Positions 29,386 to 40,600 of a stretch of 64,000 nt of DNA are shown here, in pieces (the stretch's first letter is position 1; each line of letters opens with the position of its first letter). The stretch is from Centropus unirufus (lineage: Eukaryota; Chordata; Aves; Cuculiformes; Centropidae), in NCBI GenBank assembly GCA_013397695.1, contig VYZI01000202.1:1233844-1297843 (forward strand), in the 5' to 3' direction. The position numbers were made by a program, and so were the translations under genes. Under the pieces are notes generated by a model that was not told the origin of the DNA, ran no database searches, and was given only the letters and a program-made list of their open reading frames with translations.

Positions 29386-29575
29386 GCTCCCAGTGCAGCT
29401 CTTGTACCCTTCGGGAAGGTTTTGGTGATAGAAAGGGCTGTTCTGAGGATAAAGCTGGAATTGCTAGCCATGCCCTGCTGCTCTCCAAACAAATTTTTTG
29501 CAAGGGGGAAAGAATTTTTATTTTTCCTATGGGAGAGTTAAAAAATTAGTTTCCCGGGGCCGGTGGACCCCCTCG

Positions 29576-29886
29576 NNNNNNNNNNNNNNNNNNNNNNNNN
29601 NNNNNNNNNNNNNNNNNNNNNNNNNNNNNNNNNNNNNNNNNNNNNNNNNNNNNNNNNNNNNNNNNNNNNNNNNNNNNNNNNNNNNNNNNNNNNNNNNNNN
29701 NNNNNNNNNNNNNNNNNNNNNNNNNNNNNNNNNNNNNNNNNNNNNNNNNNNNNNNNNNNNNNNNNNNNNNNNNNNNNNNNNNNNNNNNNNNNNNNNNNNN
29801 NNNNNNNNNNNNNNNNNNNNNNNNNNNNNNNNNNNNNNNNNNNNNNNNNNNNNNNNNNNNNNNNNNNNNNNNNNNNNNNNNNNNNN
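29576..29886. other. Assembly gap (run of 311 N) inside the CpG island
   Basis: All bases are N. Open frames that appear to cross it are artefacts of translating N. GC-rich promoters are commonly lost from short-read assemblies, and the gap lies exactly where the short first coding exon of NEURL1B is expected. The true length of the gap may differ from the number of N. Confidence 0.99.
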
Positions 29887-29892
29887 GGCGGG
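29887..29892 (+). CDS. NEURL1B: Possible last bases of NEURL1B exon 1
   Basis: Directly after the run of N the sequence is ggcggg followed by gtgagg, a good splice donor at 29893. Exon 2 needs one base from exon 1 to complete its first codon. A final g at 29892 would give gac (Asp), and Asp is what I recall at this junction in the family. The phase therefore fits. The coding frame before it cannot be read, and GC-rich DNA produces donor-like strings often. It is equally possible that the whole of exon 1 and its donor lie in the gap. Confidence 0.25.
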
Positions 29893-32800
29893 GTGAGGCG
29901 GCTCCCAGCCCCGCGCCTGTGCGGAGCGGGATAACGCGGGCAGGGATCGGGAGGATGGTTGCGGGGATGCCGGGGCGCGCGGTGCCGCTGCGCCCGTGCG
30001 GGAGCTGTTCCCGCAGCGATCGTGCTGCCTCCCTCTGCGACCCTCCTAGGGGGTCTCATTTCCATTCCCCCTTCTTGTTGTTCTTGTGTCTGTTTTAAAA
30101 ATGCAACTTTCTAGCGCGGAGGGGCGGGCGAGTTGTTCGGAGTCGCCAGAAGTGTCTGAAATGTTGCGTGTGCTGCCCTGGCTTTAAAGCTGCCTTTTTA
30201 GCCCGTGCTGCCCGAGAGAGGTACAGATCCTTTCCCTTTGCAAGCTCATCATTGTGCGGCTTTTTCCTCCTCAGAGAATCAGTAATTAATAAAAGCAGTT
30301 GGTCTCCATACAATCAACAGTGTGGAATTACTGAGCCCTTGCCGGTCTGTGCCTTCAGCTGGATTGCTTTGCCTTTCTGCTCTCGCAGAGCTCCAGTATT
30401 GCATCCTTTGTACTTTGGGCTCCCATAAATAAAAAGAGTATTATTAAACTTGTTTAAAGAAGCGGGAAGACCTATTGAGCACGCACACATGCCTCCCTGT
30501 GATCAGCCAGGGAGCTGAATATAGAAATAAAGAGAGGAATAGATTTGCATTTGGATGTGCTGTATATTGTCTTTGCAAAGCGAGGGTGCTTGGGACCTTC
30601 AAGGCACAGAAGAAAGCTGCTAGGCTTGTGGTTTAGCTATAAACCTGTGATTAGATTTCTAGCTGCATCTCCTCTCATTCTTTATTATGTTTAAATGGGA
30701 AAGGAGCTCCTTTCACAATAAGGAAGTTTTAAATTTTATTAAATACCTCACCAACTGGCAAATAAAGGCATTGTAAGGAGTGCATGACCTTGGTGAAAAC
30801 TGGCTTTTCAGCTAGAGGCAACATCAAAAGGGCACATGCAAAAAATCCTGGGAGAACCAGGGAAATATCCTTGGATCAAGGGAGGTTACCTTAGCAGGGC
30901 TAGAACGTCCCTAAGAAAAAAAAAAATCTGTACCTGCTGGGATGTGGAATCTAGCTGTAAGCTCTGCTCCTGAAGGCTGGGAGTTGTATCTGTCGTTCTG
31001 CCTATTGCTAGAACAGTCTCTCCTGAGCAGCCTTCATATGCTCAGCCTTACACACGTGAATTTAAAAAAAGGGATGACATCAGTTGTACCGCAGTTCTGT
31101 GTTTAAAGAGTTCTTAGCAGTGCTTTCAAAAGAAGTCATTAACAAAGAGGAAAAGTTTGATGGAAAAAAATGAAGACTTGATTTATGTAGACCTCCCAAC
31201 TCTTAACCTTGTTCTAGTAGCCTAGAAAAATCTCTGTGCTGTCCTGCCAGGTGGAGGCTGTCTGTAAGGATTGCTTTGCTGGGGATAGTCCATTTGCAAA
31301 CATTTGTCAAATTGCGCAAGGCAAAAACATGCAGGACACTTGAACACCATTTGCTAATGTGCTGGAAGATGCTAAAAATGTGTCTCTTCCCCAAATTCAG
31401 CTTTATTCAATTTTTACAGAGTGATGATAGTCAAAAGTATCTGTTAACCTGTGGCTGCAGAGGAGATTCTGGATGTTTGTAGTCTGGCAGTTTATAAACA
31501 TACATTGTCAGTTGGACACAATTCAGCAATTTTTCATATTGATGTGCTTTGGATGCACTGTTTGTCTTTCATTATCCAAATGGCTTTTCAGGGGGAAGTA
31601 GGTTTAGGACTGTTCTTGGAACCGTCCTTTTGAAAATTATGAAGTTTTTCTGGAAGACTGAATTGTTGGATGAAGTCCTATTTATAAATGCTACGGCTGT
31701 TTAGAATTACTCAAAGATAATCAATCAGTATTAAGTCTTTTCTCTTCTTTGTCCAAAGTGCACCTCTTCCTTCACCCTGGCAGGCTGAGCAATGCACATT
31801 CACTCTCACTTTAACAGAAGAATTGTTTTCTCCCGCTCCGTGAACTGAAGTAATTTATTATTAGAAAAACAAACAGAACACCCTCAAAGTAAAATTTGCC
31901 TACCTTTTGTGTTAAATCAATTAACTGTAGAAGCCTACAGATGATGCTCCCCTTTGTTGTTTCATTTAATAGCTGAAGGTGGAAATTTTTTTTCCATTCT
32001 GATAAAATGTAAAGGACATGTTGGAGGTACCTTCATCATTTGGCTTCTGGAAAAGCCAAACAATCAACACTTCAGGTTTTAGAAAGCAATGGAGAAACCC
32101 TTCTCAAATAGTGGAATTCAATTTAAAATCCTGTTGAATGCAGTTCAACTCGTTTTTATACCTAAAGTTGTTTGAATATGTTACCTGTGCTTGTTGCATC
32201 TTTAAATCCTTGCACAGCCTCCCCCTTTCTCTACACATTTCCATGCAGTAGTACAAGGGCACACGCTATCGGTGCAGGCAATAGTTATATCAGGGGCTGG
32301 GGGAACTTGTGTTTGCCAAGTATCTGATGGTTAACACACAACGGATGAAGGCTTTGTCAAATAAACAGCGAGGTTTCCAGCCAGAGTGGCATTGAAATGA
32401 GTAATAGGTTAGGGCTAATGAAAGGCAGTTTCTATATTTGAACCGGTTGAGGAGGCATTGGATTGGAAAGAAGCTGAGATGTGTCAGATATGCTTAACAA
32501 CGGTCCTGAGGTGGTGCTGGAAATCGCTCTTATCTAGGTGACAGCTAAGTGACACATGGCACATTCCTCCCGCAGGTTGGTTGCCTCCGGTGGCTGGCCT
32601 AATCCCGGAGGGGTGAGCAGGACCTCCTTGCCTTCATCCTCCCCGGTGCCAGCCGCTGCTGCTCGGTACTAGCCCATTGCTGACATTTCCTGCATCTCCA
32701 GTGGGAGAATCTCCCACTGCCTCTCCAGTGCAGTGTGGGAATTCACGCTGAGATGTCAATATTTTCTTGCCTCCCTCCCCTGACCACTGCCCATTGTTTG

Positions 32801-34309
32801 AGATGATTTGTGGGCAGGTGGTTAGGCAAGAGTGAATGCTTTATTATTGAGGCACGCTGCTTCTGTCTCTTACAGGTGATAAACTAGGTGTGCAGCATTG
32901 CAACCGATAGGTAGAACTTGTCCTGACCTGTAGAGCGGGCTGGGAGGCCACGTGGATGGTGGTGGTGCATGGGTTGCATACTGGCATTGGGCTTTGTGGT
33001 TCCTCTTACCCCTGCGGTGCTCCACAGAGGAGTTGCTCTCTTGAGCTAATTCGATGGCGAGCGAGGCAGCAAGCAGCTCACATCCGCACCCAAATGCTGT
33101 GGATGGTGCTGGTTTCTCTGTGCTAATCGTTCTCCTTGGCAGACACTTTGAACAGGATTCAGAAAATAGTAGCCAGATGGACTCACGAAGCCTGCCCTGG
33201 AAATGCAGAGTTCAGCAGTACTTGAGGACTGCCAGGCTGGGAGAGGTGAAAATTCCCCTGACCTAGTGAAGCCCTTACATGGGGCTGCAAGGTGCAGGAG
33301 ATGATGAGGAGCAACATGTAGGAGAGACAGGCAGGCAGCAAGTGTCCTTGTGCTCAGCAGCCCGCTGTGGTGGGGTGAGCACAGGCAGCTGCTGCCGCGG
33401 GTGGGCAGGAGACACTCACTGGCCAAAGCACAAGGAAAGGACTTTCCAGTTGGGATCCAGTTGTTGGTCCTGGCCCAAATAGGGTCATTGGTATTTAACA
33501 AAGTAGCCGAATTCCCTTTTAAGAATCCGCTGGGATCTGATTGCAGTGCTTCTCCCACAGCCTTCCTCACAACTGTGAGGAATACCAAGTATGAGTGGCA
33601 TTTGTGTCTGGTAAACACAAGGAAGAATGGGGCTTGTTCTGGCAGAAGTGATTTCAATTTCTTATTTTCAAGAAATTATTTCTTAAGAAAAATGCTTTTA
33701 ATAATTAACCCTTTCTCAACAAGTCAGAAAGTTTAGACCTTCACGGGAGCGATGCTCCTATCTGCCAGTCTATTGCAAAATGGTGATGGTCATAGAGTCC
33801 CTGTTACAGTAGAGCAACAGGAATTTGTAGCTTCTGGGTAAAGGATGATGTTTGTGTGTATCCTTTTAACCATTCTATGATCCTACAAATATGATGCCTG
33901 TTGCCATAACATGCACACTTCATTCGTAAGAAATGAGTAGCAACGACCATGTAGTAGGAAAAATCTCTTGCTGTTTCCACGGCCTAACATCTCAGGTTCA
34001 AGGAGCATTTTTGTTTAGCTTCATTCTGTGGACCCTCCTCCCCCTTTAACTGCTAGTGATACAGCACAGGAGGGGTTCTTAGTTCTGTGCACAGGGCAGC
34101 AGTTCAGTTAATTGTTCGGTTTGGTTCGAGTTGGACTTCAACAAAACTACAAATTAACACTTCAGATTGTTCTGGTTTAAGTGAAAAAGGTACCTGTTCA
34201 GAGCAGTTTTTGGTTTAGGTTTGGTTCAGCTCTGATCATAGCTGTTAATCCTGCCTCAGTAACAGCCCTCTTTTGCCTGTTTTCCTGCCTCTTTTGCTAT
34301 GGGAGTCGA

Positions 34310-34480
34310 GGTTTCTAGAGTCTGTCATTGATTTTGCTGCTGACTCCCTGTGTGACCTTTGAGCAAGTGGCTTTATCATAGTCTTGCTTTATATGTAAGT
34401 GAGGTAGGAAACACCGTTTGGCTCTCATGAGTACGTGAGAATTAATTAATTAACATGCAAGCATGAAGCATCTCCAGGAA
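34310..34480 (+). repeat. MIR-type SINE relic
   Basis: The order 'ctgctgactccctgtgtgac', 'ctttgagcaagtggctttat', 'tatatgtaagtgaggtagga' and 'gtgagaattaattaattaac' follows the MIR consensus from the core to the 3' part (ctgtgtgaccttgggcaagt, then taaaatg..., then gtgaggattaaatgagttaa). It is one of the more complete relics in the window. It ends about 50 bp before a protein-like segment at 34532. Confidence 0.6.
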
Positions 34481-34531
34481 GAAGGTCACAGAAGTGCAAA
34501 AAAATAGATTAATTCACTGCTTCTTTTGTAG

Positions 34532-34767
34532 CTCTCTGGTCTTCCACTCTTCAAAAGGAAACCTGTGAAGCTGCTCGGCTTTTCAGATTTAGAGCTGGAA
34601 CAGGTTGATCGTATACTGAGGACTATCTTTAACCAGCCTCGCACAGTACATACCCAAAAATGTGCTGCAGCCAACTGGCATGATGAATTCAGCGCTACCA
34701 TTGGCATCTTGGCTGTTGAGACTGGAGAAACAACTGTACTTGCATCCAGGAAGGCAGCCCCTATCAA
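34532..34767 (+). other. Unexplained exon-like open segment in intron 1
   Basis: A pyrimidine-rich tract ending ttttgtag at 34531 could act as a splice acceptor. The frame that follows is open to a stop near 34922 and reads as plausible protein over its first 75-80 residues (for example GFSDLELEQVDRILRTIF and TIGILAVETGETTVL). After about 34770 the translation turns into typical non-coding text. No canonical donor sits at that boundary; the best one I see is gaggtagga near 34953, beyond the stop. The frame does not fit as an alternative exon after a phase-1 exon 1, because a stop appears quickly. I do not recognise the protein. It could be an exapted repeat, a fragment of a retroposed gene or chance. 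Confidence 0.25.
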
Positions 34768-35689
34768 GACAGCGCTAAGTGGAGCAGTGTGTCCTGCCCT
34801 GTGGCCGCTGTGCTGTCAGACACACAGGACCTTGCCAAGTGTGCCATTAAAGCGGGAGCTTTTTGTTGCTCTCCACTCTCCCACAGGATGGTGCTGGGCG
34901 GGTGCCCTCTCTTTTATTGTTTAAGCTCTAGAGGGCAATTGCTTTACTAAGAGGTAGGATAACTGGCAAACCATGCTTTTTCCCTTTGATTTCTCTAGGT
35001 AATTACTGCAGGTCAGAAGGACCTCGGTGTCACCATCCGACTCTACTGTAGTTGCTTAAAGTCAACCCCCTAAGTCTGTGTGTGTAGGCAGAACTCTTAG
35101 AGAGCCCTTACCGCAGGCAAAGGAAATTGCAGCTTCCCAGGGCGTTATAATTTGACAACGTATGGAGGTGCTTAAGTATGTTTAAGGTGCTTAACTTCAG
35201 GCAGTCAAGTTTGAATGTGCGGACATTAATGTTTACTTGACATGAAAAGGATGAGTCACCTTGGAGCTCATGCTGTGCTTCTCATTCTAGTGAGGATCCT
35301 CCTTGCCTATCACATTCACTGGCTTTTCAATTAGGAATGCAAATAAGCGCCTTAGTCCTCCTTAGCTCCAGTGGATTTAGCATTCAGGCTCATTGGGTTT
35401 TGGAGTTGGCTTGTGGACAGTCAGGGTCCTGCTGCAGTTTGCCTTGAAAGGAAACATTTTCTTTCTCATCAGCATCCCGCTGTTTCCAGAGCCTATCTGT
35501 GTGAGTTGGTAGCTAAAATAAGAGCAGGCTTTCCTAAGGTGGAGTGTGCATGTCACCATGATGGATGTGTGGTGGGTTCAGGAGAGAAGCAGGGAAGCGA
35601 ATCTGCTGATCCAGGCAGTGGGAGAACTAGCAAGAACCCAGGGGCAGAAGCTTCATGAGCTGCAAGATGGGATGAGGCCTTATTCCCTG

Positions 35690-35966
35690 AAGCACGTGTC
35701 AGATCCCGTCTGAGTTTCTTTATGGGGAAGTTGTGTACAATCTCCTCCATCTCTTCTTTTTGTTTTTCCATCTGTCTTATCTCCTTGGTTTGTCTCATTT
35801 CTTGTGCCTGGAGCAGTTTGGCATCCTGCGCCTGCTGCTGCCTCTTGCCACAGCAGCCAAACCGCACGGCTGACTCATGACACGCACCTTCCCTGCTCAT
35901 GAAGAACTCCTCAACCGCACACTCTGGGGCTTCCTGGCCTTTTGAGCCTGGAAGCTTGGCCAGCAA
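35690..35966 (-). other. Unexplained coiled-coil-like open segment, minus strand
   Basis: On the minus strand this stretch is open and encodes a Gln/Glu/Lys/Met-rich run (AKLLQAQEMRQTKEIRQMEK, then QKEEMEEIVHNFPIKKLRRD) resembling a coiled coil. The plus strand is correspondingly pyrimidine-rich (tctcctccatctcttctttt), so the composition may simply come from a polypurine tract. No flanking splice sites or family match are evident. It may be a relic of a retroposed gene or an accident of base composition. Confidence 0.2.
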
Positions 35967-37616
35967 ACCGTTCTGCAGACTTCACCCAGAGGGCAGATGC
36001 AGGCTCACTTACCAGCAGAAAGAGGTGGGAGCCTGAAGGGCTGGTGGAAGGGACCTGTCTCCATGGCACATCCTGGGGAGGCTTTTTTCAGCTGGAGGAA
36101 GTTTTGCTATAGGAGCATTTCCATACTTTCTTCTATCTTCTCAGTTATGAAGCTTCTCCACCCTTGCCCTTGGCGTCACTAGCCTCCTGTGTCCTGGAGG
36201 GTACTGACCCTGAATCATGCTTCATATGTCTATTTGATGGCCCCAGTGTCCTTAGGTTGTGAGGTCCTGTCGATTCTCCAGAGACGTCCCTCTCCCACCT
36301 CTGCATGCTGTGAATACAGCAGGACTTCCCAGTGGCGTTAGCTGGGGTAGCCACTTCCTGAGGGTCTCTTGGATAAGACATATGCCCATAGGAGGGCATA
36401 CTTGGTGGGAAGGAGATTCTGTTTGTTCGCGTTGTTCCATATCTTGCTGATGACTGTATGTTAAAAAGCGTGAATCACTGGCACTGAGACGTCTGCTTGA
36501 AAGCTTCATCTTAGGATACCTGTGCCAGCTTTTCCCTTCAGACCTGGATGCCCTATCGTCTCAGTTACTGAGTGCTGGAACATTAAATTCTTGATGTCTG
36601 AACAGTTGAAGCAAGGCTTTGGGGAGGAGTGTGGGAGGGGAAAGTGATTTCTTGCTTGTTAATTTGTTTTTCCCTCTGTGTCCAGGGAGATATCTTCCTC
36701 TGCTTTGTGGAAGCAGGGCTTGCTCTCCACCCCGGAGTTTTTTTCTCTTGATTCTTCCAAACCTCTGGCAGTGGAGCAGCTCAGAGATCTCCTCCTGAGA
36801 GGATCAGGACCTATCCCTTACCCTCCTCCCGCAAAAAAAGCATGTCTTTTTTCCCGTTTCTACACCAACAGGATTGGTGTGAAGAAACGAAAACAGAAGA
36901 TAAGAAATGACTTCTTGCTTGCTGCTGGAATTGCACAGGAGGATTCTTTAATGAAAAACCATTTAACTGCATTTCAAAACTTTTCAGTGTGGCAGGGAAA
37001 TCACATTTCGGATTTTAAGAAATACTGATGCTTTGAAGGGAGAAAAATGGATGCAGTTGTGTTTGTAGGCTTGCCGGCCAGATAGTTGCATGTAACAGGT
37101 TTCCTTTTCTCAGTGTTCTTGTTTCACTGTGGATATTTACATAATAATGAGACTTTTGTACTTTAGGAATTCTATTTTAGCCATTATTTGTTTGTGACTC
37201 CAGTTTTCTTGTGATTGCACTCCTGATGGCATAATGTCTTATGGCTAGGTGGGAGAAATGGATCACATAAAAACAAACTCTGGGGTTTTTTTGTACTCCA
37301 TAAAGAACCACAGGGAAGACAGTCAGTCAAAGAGAGAATTTCCCTGAGATCAAGTTTTCCATCAGGTTTCCAAATGTCAGGGAAAAAAGTTGTTTGATTT
37401 TTGCCCTTCTCCATAACTCGAATGTTAAATCTGCCAAGCCCTGCCTTGACAAGCCAAAGATAAAAGATAGAATATCCCATTTGGCAGCAGAAATGAAATA
37501 ATTCAGTCAGGTTTATCTCTCTTTCTCGAGCGATAACTAGCACTGTGGCAACAGCTTTTCTCAGCCTGTTATCTGGTCTGGTCTCATTGGAACACCGGAT
37601 TCTCAGCTTATAATAT

Positions 37617-37677
37617 GGTCAGCTTTAACATTTATTTATTTAACATTTATTTAACATGGTCTCAGCTTTAACATTTA
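37617..37677. repeat. Small local duplication with (attt)n spacer
   Basis: A unit reading ggt(ct)cagctttaacattta occurs twice, at about 37617-37634 and 37658-37677, separated by tttatttaacattt repeats. It is a recent-looking slippage or local duplication in intron 1. Confidence 0.7.
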
Positions 37678-40600
37678 TGGAGTGGAGTTCAAAAGTTATC
37701 CTCTCACTGTGTTGTTAAAGTTGGAGCATCAATTCCTAGTGAGGGGAAAATACTATTTCTTGGGGTCTTGAGCTTGACACAGTTGGATGGAGCTTTTATT
37801 TAGTAACAGAAAACAGTTGGCAGTTGAGATCTATCTGGTTTAGTGTCCTGACGGTGTCCAAATTTGTGTTAAGAGGAGAAGCTAAGGAGGCTGCGATGAA
37901 TTACAAGGTTTTTTGAGGGTTTTCTGAGCATGTGCTCTCCAGAAAGCAGCTGGGCAGGTTAACACTGAAGCCTTGGTGGAGTGCAGTAAGTGGGAATATC
38001 TATATCGCTGGAGGTCTTAAAGAGTAAGTTTGTTATTCATTGGCTAGGAATGACATTGGTAGAGGTTGTCCAGTCAGGAGTTAAAGATGGGCTACATAAT
38101 CCCTGTGGGCTCCTGCCAAAGAGCTGTTCCACCAAGAAATGCCTCTTTAAAGGGCTCTTCTTTGGCGGTGCATTCCTTGGGGTGCCACCAAAAACTCTGG
38201 ACTGTGTCCTGCAAAGTGAAAGGGTTTCTAAGGATGAAAACTGACATAATTTTCCAGCTGGCTGTTATTTCACTTCTAGTGATAAAGAGCATTCGCTGTA
38301 CGTTGTGCAGTGGCCATTGTGCAGGCTTATAAAACAGAGATAACTTTCAAATGATGGTTTACAGAAAGAAAGTACACAATGGAAAGAGTGTTTAAGTGGC
38401 TCAACTTTTATCTGGAAATCAGTGTTGAATTTGCTCTGGTGCATGGTGCCCCTGGGGACTCCGTGGCTGGCTGTGCAGGCTGGAGACAAACCTGCAGGGA
38501 CACGTGGACACAGCTCAGGGTCTGCACGAGAGCCTTGTAAGCAGAGAGGGCTGAAAAATACAATTGAGACCCTGTGTGCAGGGAAGGAAAGCTTGGTGCT
38601 AGTGGAACTTCCCTGCACTGGCATGGAAGAAAGCTTGCAGATGTTTCGGTATGCCAGGCATTTTGGTTGATGTCTCCTGGAAAGGTGTCCTCTGAAGAGT
38701 ATGAGGCAGATCTTCACGCTGGCATCAGATTTGTGAGTCTTAAATAGCAATTACTGGGTGATTTGCCAGCAGCAGAACGGCACTGCTTGTGCTGTCGATG
38801 TGATCAAAGGGAGAGGGTGAGAAGGACAGATGCTTCGCAAGTTAGAATTTCAAGGAAATCCATCTCGGTTAAAGTTTATAACAACTGGTCTCAGCCAACA
38901 GACCCTATGGCATGTCTTTAAATACCACAGCCTTGAGCCACAGTGTGTACCGAGTCACGCCTGGGGATTGCTGGTTTTAGGAGATATTGTGAGGGTTAGG
39001 GAAAGGCAGAGCAAGATACAACCGCACGCCCCAAATCCCCAAATGCTATTACATATCCAAGATCACTCTTCTGAGCCTGGGTGTTTTACCAAAAATGTCT
39101 GAGTGGCTCAGGGCAGCCTTAGTCTGATTGCAGTTTGTTGCCCATCAGCAGCCGTGGTTGTGCGTGGATGCTGGCCTCATCTGGGCTGGCTTGGCGCCCA
39201 CCACCCAGCATAAGGAAACTTATCTCTCGCCTCACCCTGTAGGTTCAGAGAGCTGGCCACAAGTGCTTTATATGAGATCTTTTATATACATGGAATTGTG
39301 CAGGAAGAAAGGTAATTTGGTTTTTTTTCTGAAATAATAATGCCTTCTTCCACATTAGCTTAGTCTACTGCTTATGTTATCTGCTTTGAAAAGGCATGTG
39401 AGCATGCCAAATGCCAGTGTCTGCACATAGCTACTGGCAATAATGAATCTGCTGTCCATTTGCACCCTGCCTTGCTCCAAAATAACTTTCATGTCTGGAG
39501 AAAGGATGTATCTCACCTGCAATGCTCAGCTATCTCCTCTGTTTGTTTTGCTATTGCGTAGTAATTAAGATACTAGTTTATTTTAAAGGGTTCCAAGAAA
39601 TGCCTCTGCAACCCCAATGTTTATGTAAAAGAGAAAGGGAAATTCATAATGTATTGAATTTGTGTGTGTTCTGCTGGGTTTATTCATTGGCGGAATGTAC
39701 TAAGTGATTTTCTGTATCCTAGTAACCAACTGTGGCTGCTTTTCCATGAATAATCTTTATGGTTTAAGTTGACCAGCTGAATCTAGAAGGCAAAACTCAA
39801 GTAAATTGAATTTATTAAGGCAAATAATTACAAGGCACAGACAGTTTTTTTTTCAGGTGAAAGAGAACAATTTTTTTTTCTCCATCGTTTGACTACATAA
39901 TAGTCGGATTGACAGGTGCTGTCTGGAGAGTCTGATTTTGCCGAGAAGAACAATAAAAGAAGTTTGAGTCGCCGTGAACTAAACTTCAAAATTTGATTTG
40001 TTTAATATTCATAATTAATGAATTGGTTAAATCAGTCCTTTCCTCCTTCAAACAAGCAATATGATGATTTCCAGTGCTTTCGAATAGCAGTGCAGATTAT
40101 TTCCCTTCTGTGGGTACCAGAGCAGGAGTCTGGGGTAGGAGTGCCCAGCTCTGCTGCTGGCTCATCTGCCTGATGAGGACAGCACGAGGCTTTGTTAGTA
40201 AAATGTTTTGGGAACCCTTTTCTTCCTGAAATGCCAGCCCCACCTGGAACAGCTAGAGTTTATCACTTAGTAGAAGTGTCCACATTTTTCTCTTCTAAAA
40301 TTTATTTTGATTAAAAATTAGCTGCCTTTTCAAAATTGAGGTTCAAGGAATCCTGTTCTTTTGAAATGCCTCTTGCTTTTAGAAATATTAAAAGCTAGTT
40401 TTAGAAGCAAAACAAAAATAAAAAAGCCCTTCCCAGGTCCCTGGAAATGTTTACTGTTTGTCCCACCCTCTTCAGGCATTCCTCTGACCATCTCTAAGCA
40501 GCGGGCAGAGCTACATTCCTCCCAGAGAGGTCAAAAACACTTCCCATATTAAAACAAACTATTTTCAAAGCATCTTTTTGTATGCATTCCTATTTAGTAA

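Larger units (their letters stand above)
29540..30140 (+). promoter_or_regulatory. NEURL1B: CpG-rich island, probable NEURL1B promoter
   Basis: The bases flanking the run of N are far richer in CpG than anything else in the first 54 kb. Before it is a 'cccggggccggtgg' block. After it come repeated CpGs such as 'ggggcgcgcggtgccg' and a GC box (ggggcggg) near 30121. Vertebrate promoters of developmental and signalling genes often lie in such islands. This is the only strong one upstream of the coding exons, so I infer it is the NEURL1B promoter and first exon. Direction (+) is inferred from the downstream exons. No TATA box is obvious, and the transcription start cannot be placed because the island centre is missing. 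Confidence 0.6.

Noticed and set aside
29498..30065. Open frames crossing the run of N
   Set aside because: Artefacts: N codons cannot contain stops.
33046..33657. 203-residue minus-strand open frame
   Set aside because: No domain, no splice pairing, noise-like composition.
33850..33890. 'aaccattctatgatcctaca', resembling a CR1 terminus
   Set aside because: Only the last 20 or so bases resemble CR1; nothing upstream fits, so it may be chance.
36678..37028. 116-residue frame preceded by an acceptor-like tract (ccctctgtgtccag)
   Set aside because: No recognisable domain and no donor; acceptor-like tracts are frequent in this intron.
40118..40240. Possible further MIR-like text (ctctgctgctggctcatctg)
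   Set aside because: Too short and diverged; the diagnostic tgtgacctt core is missing.
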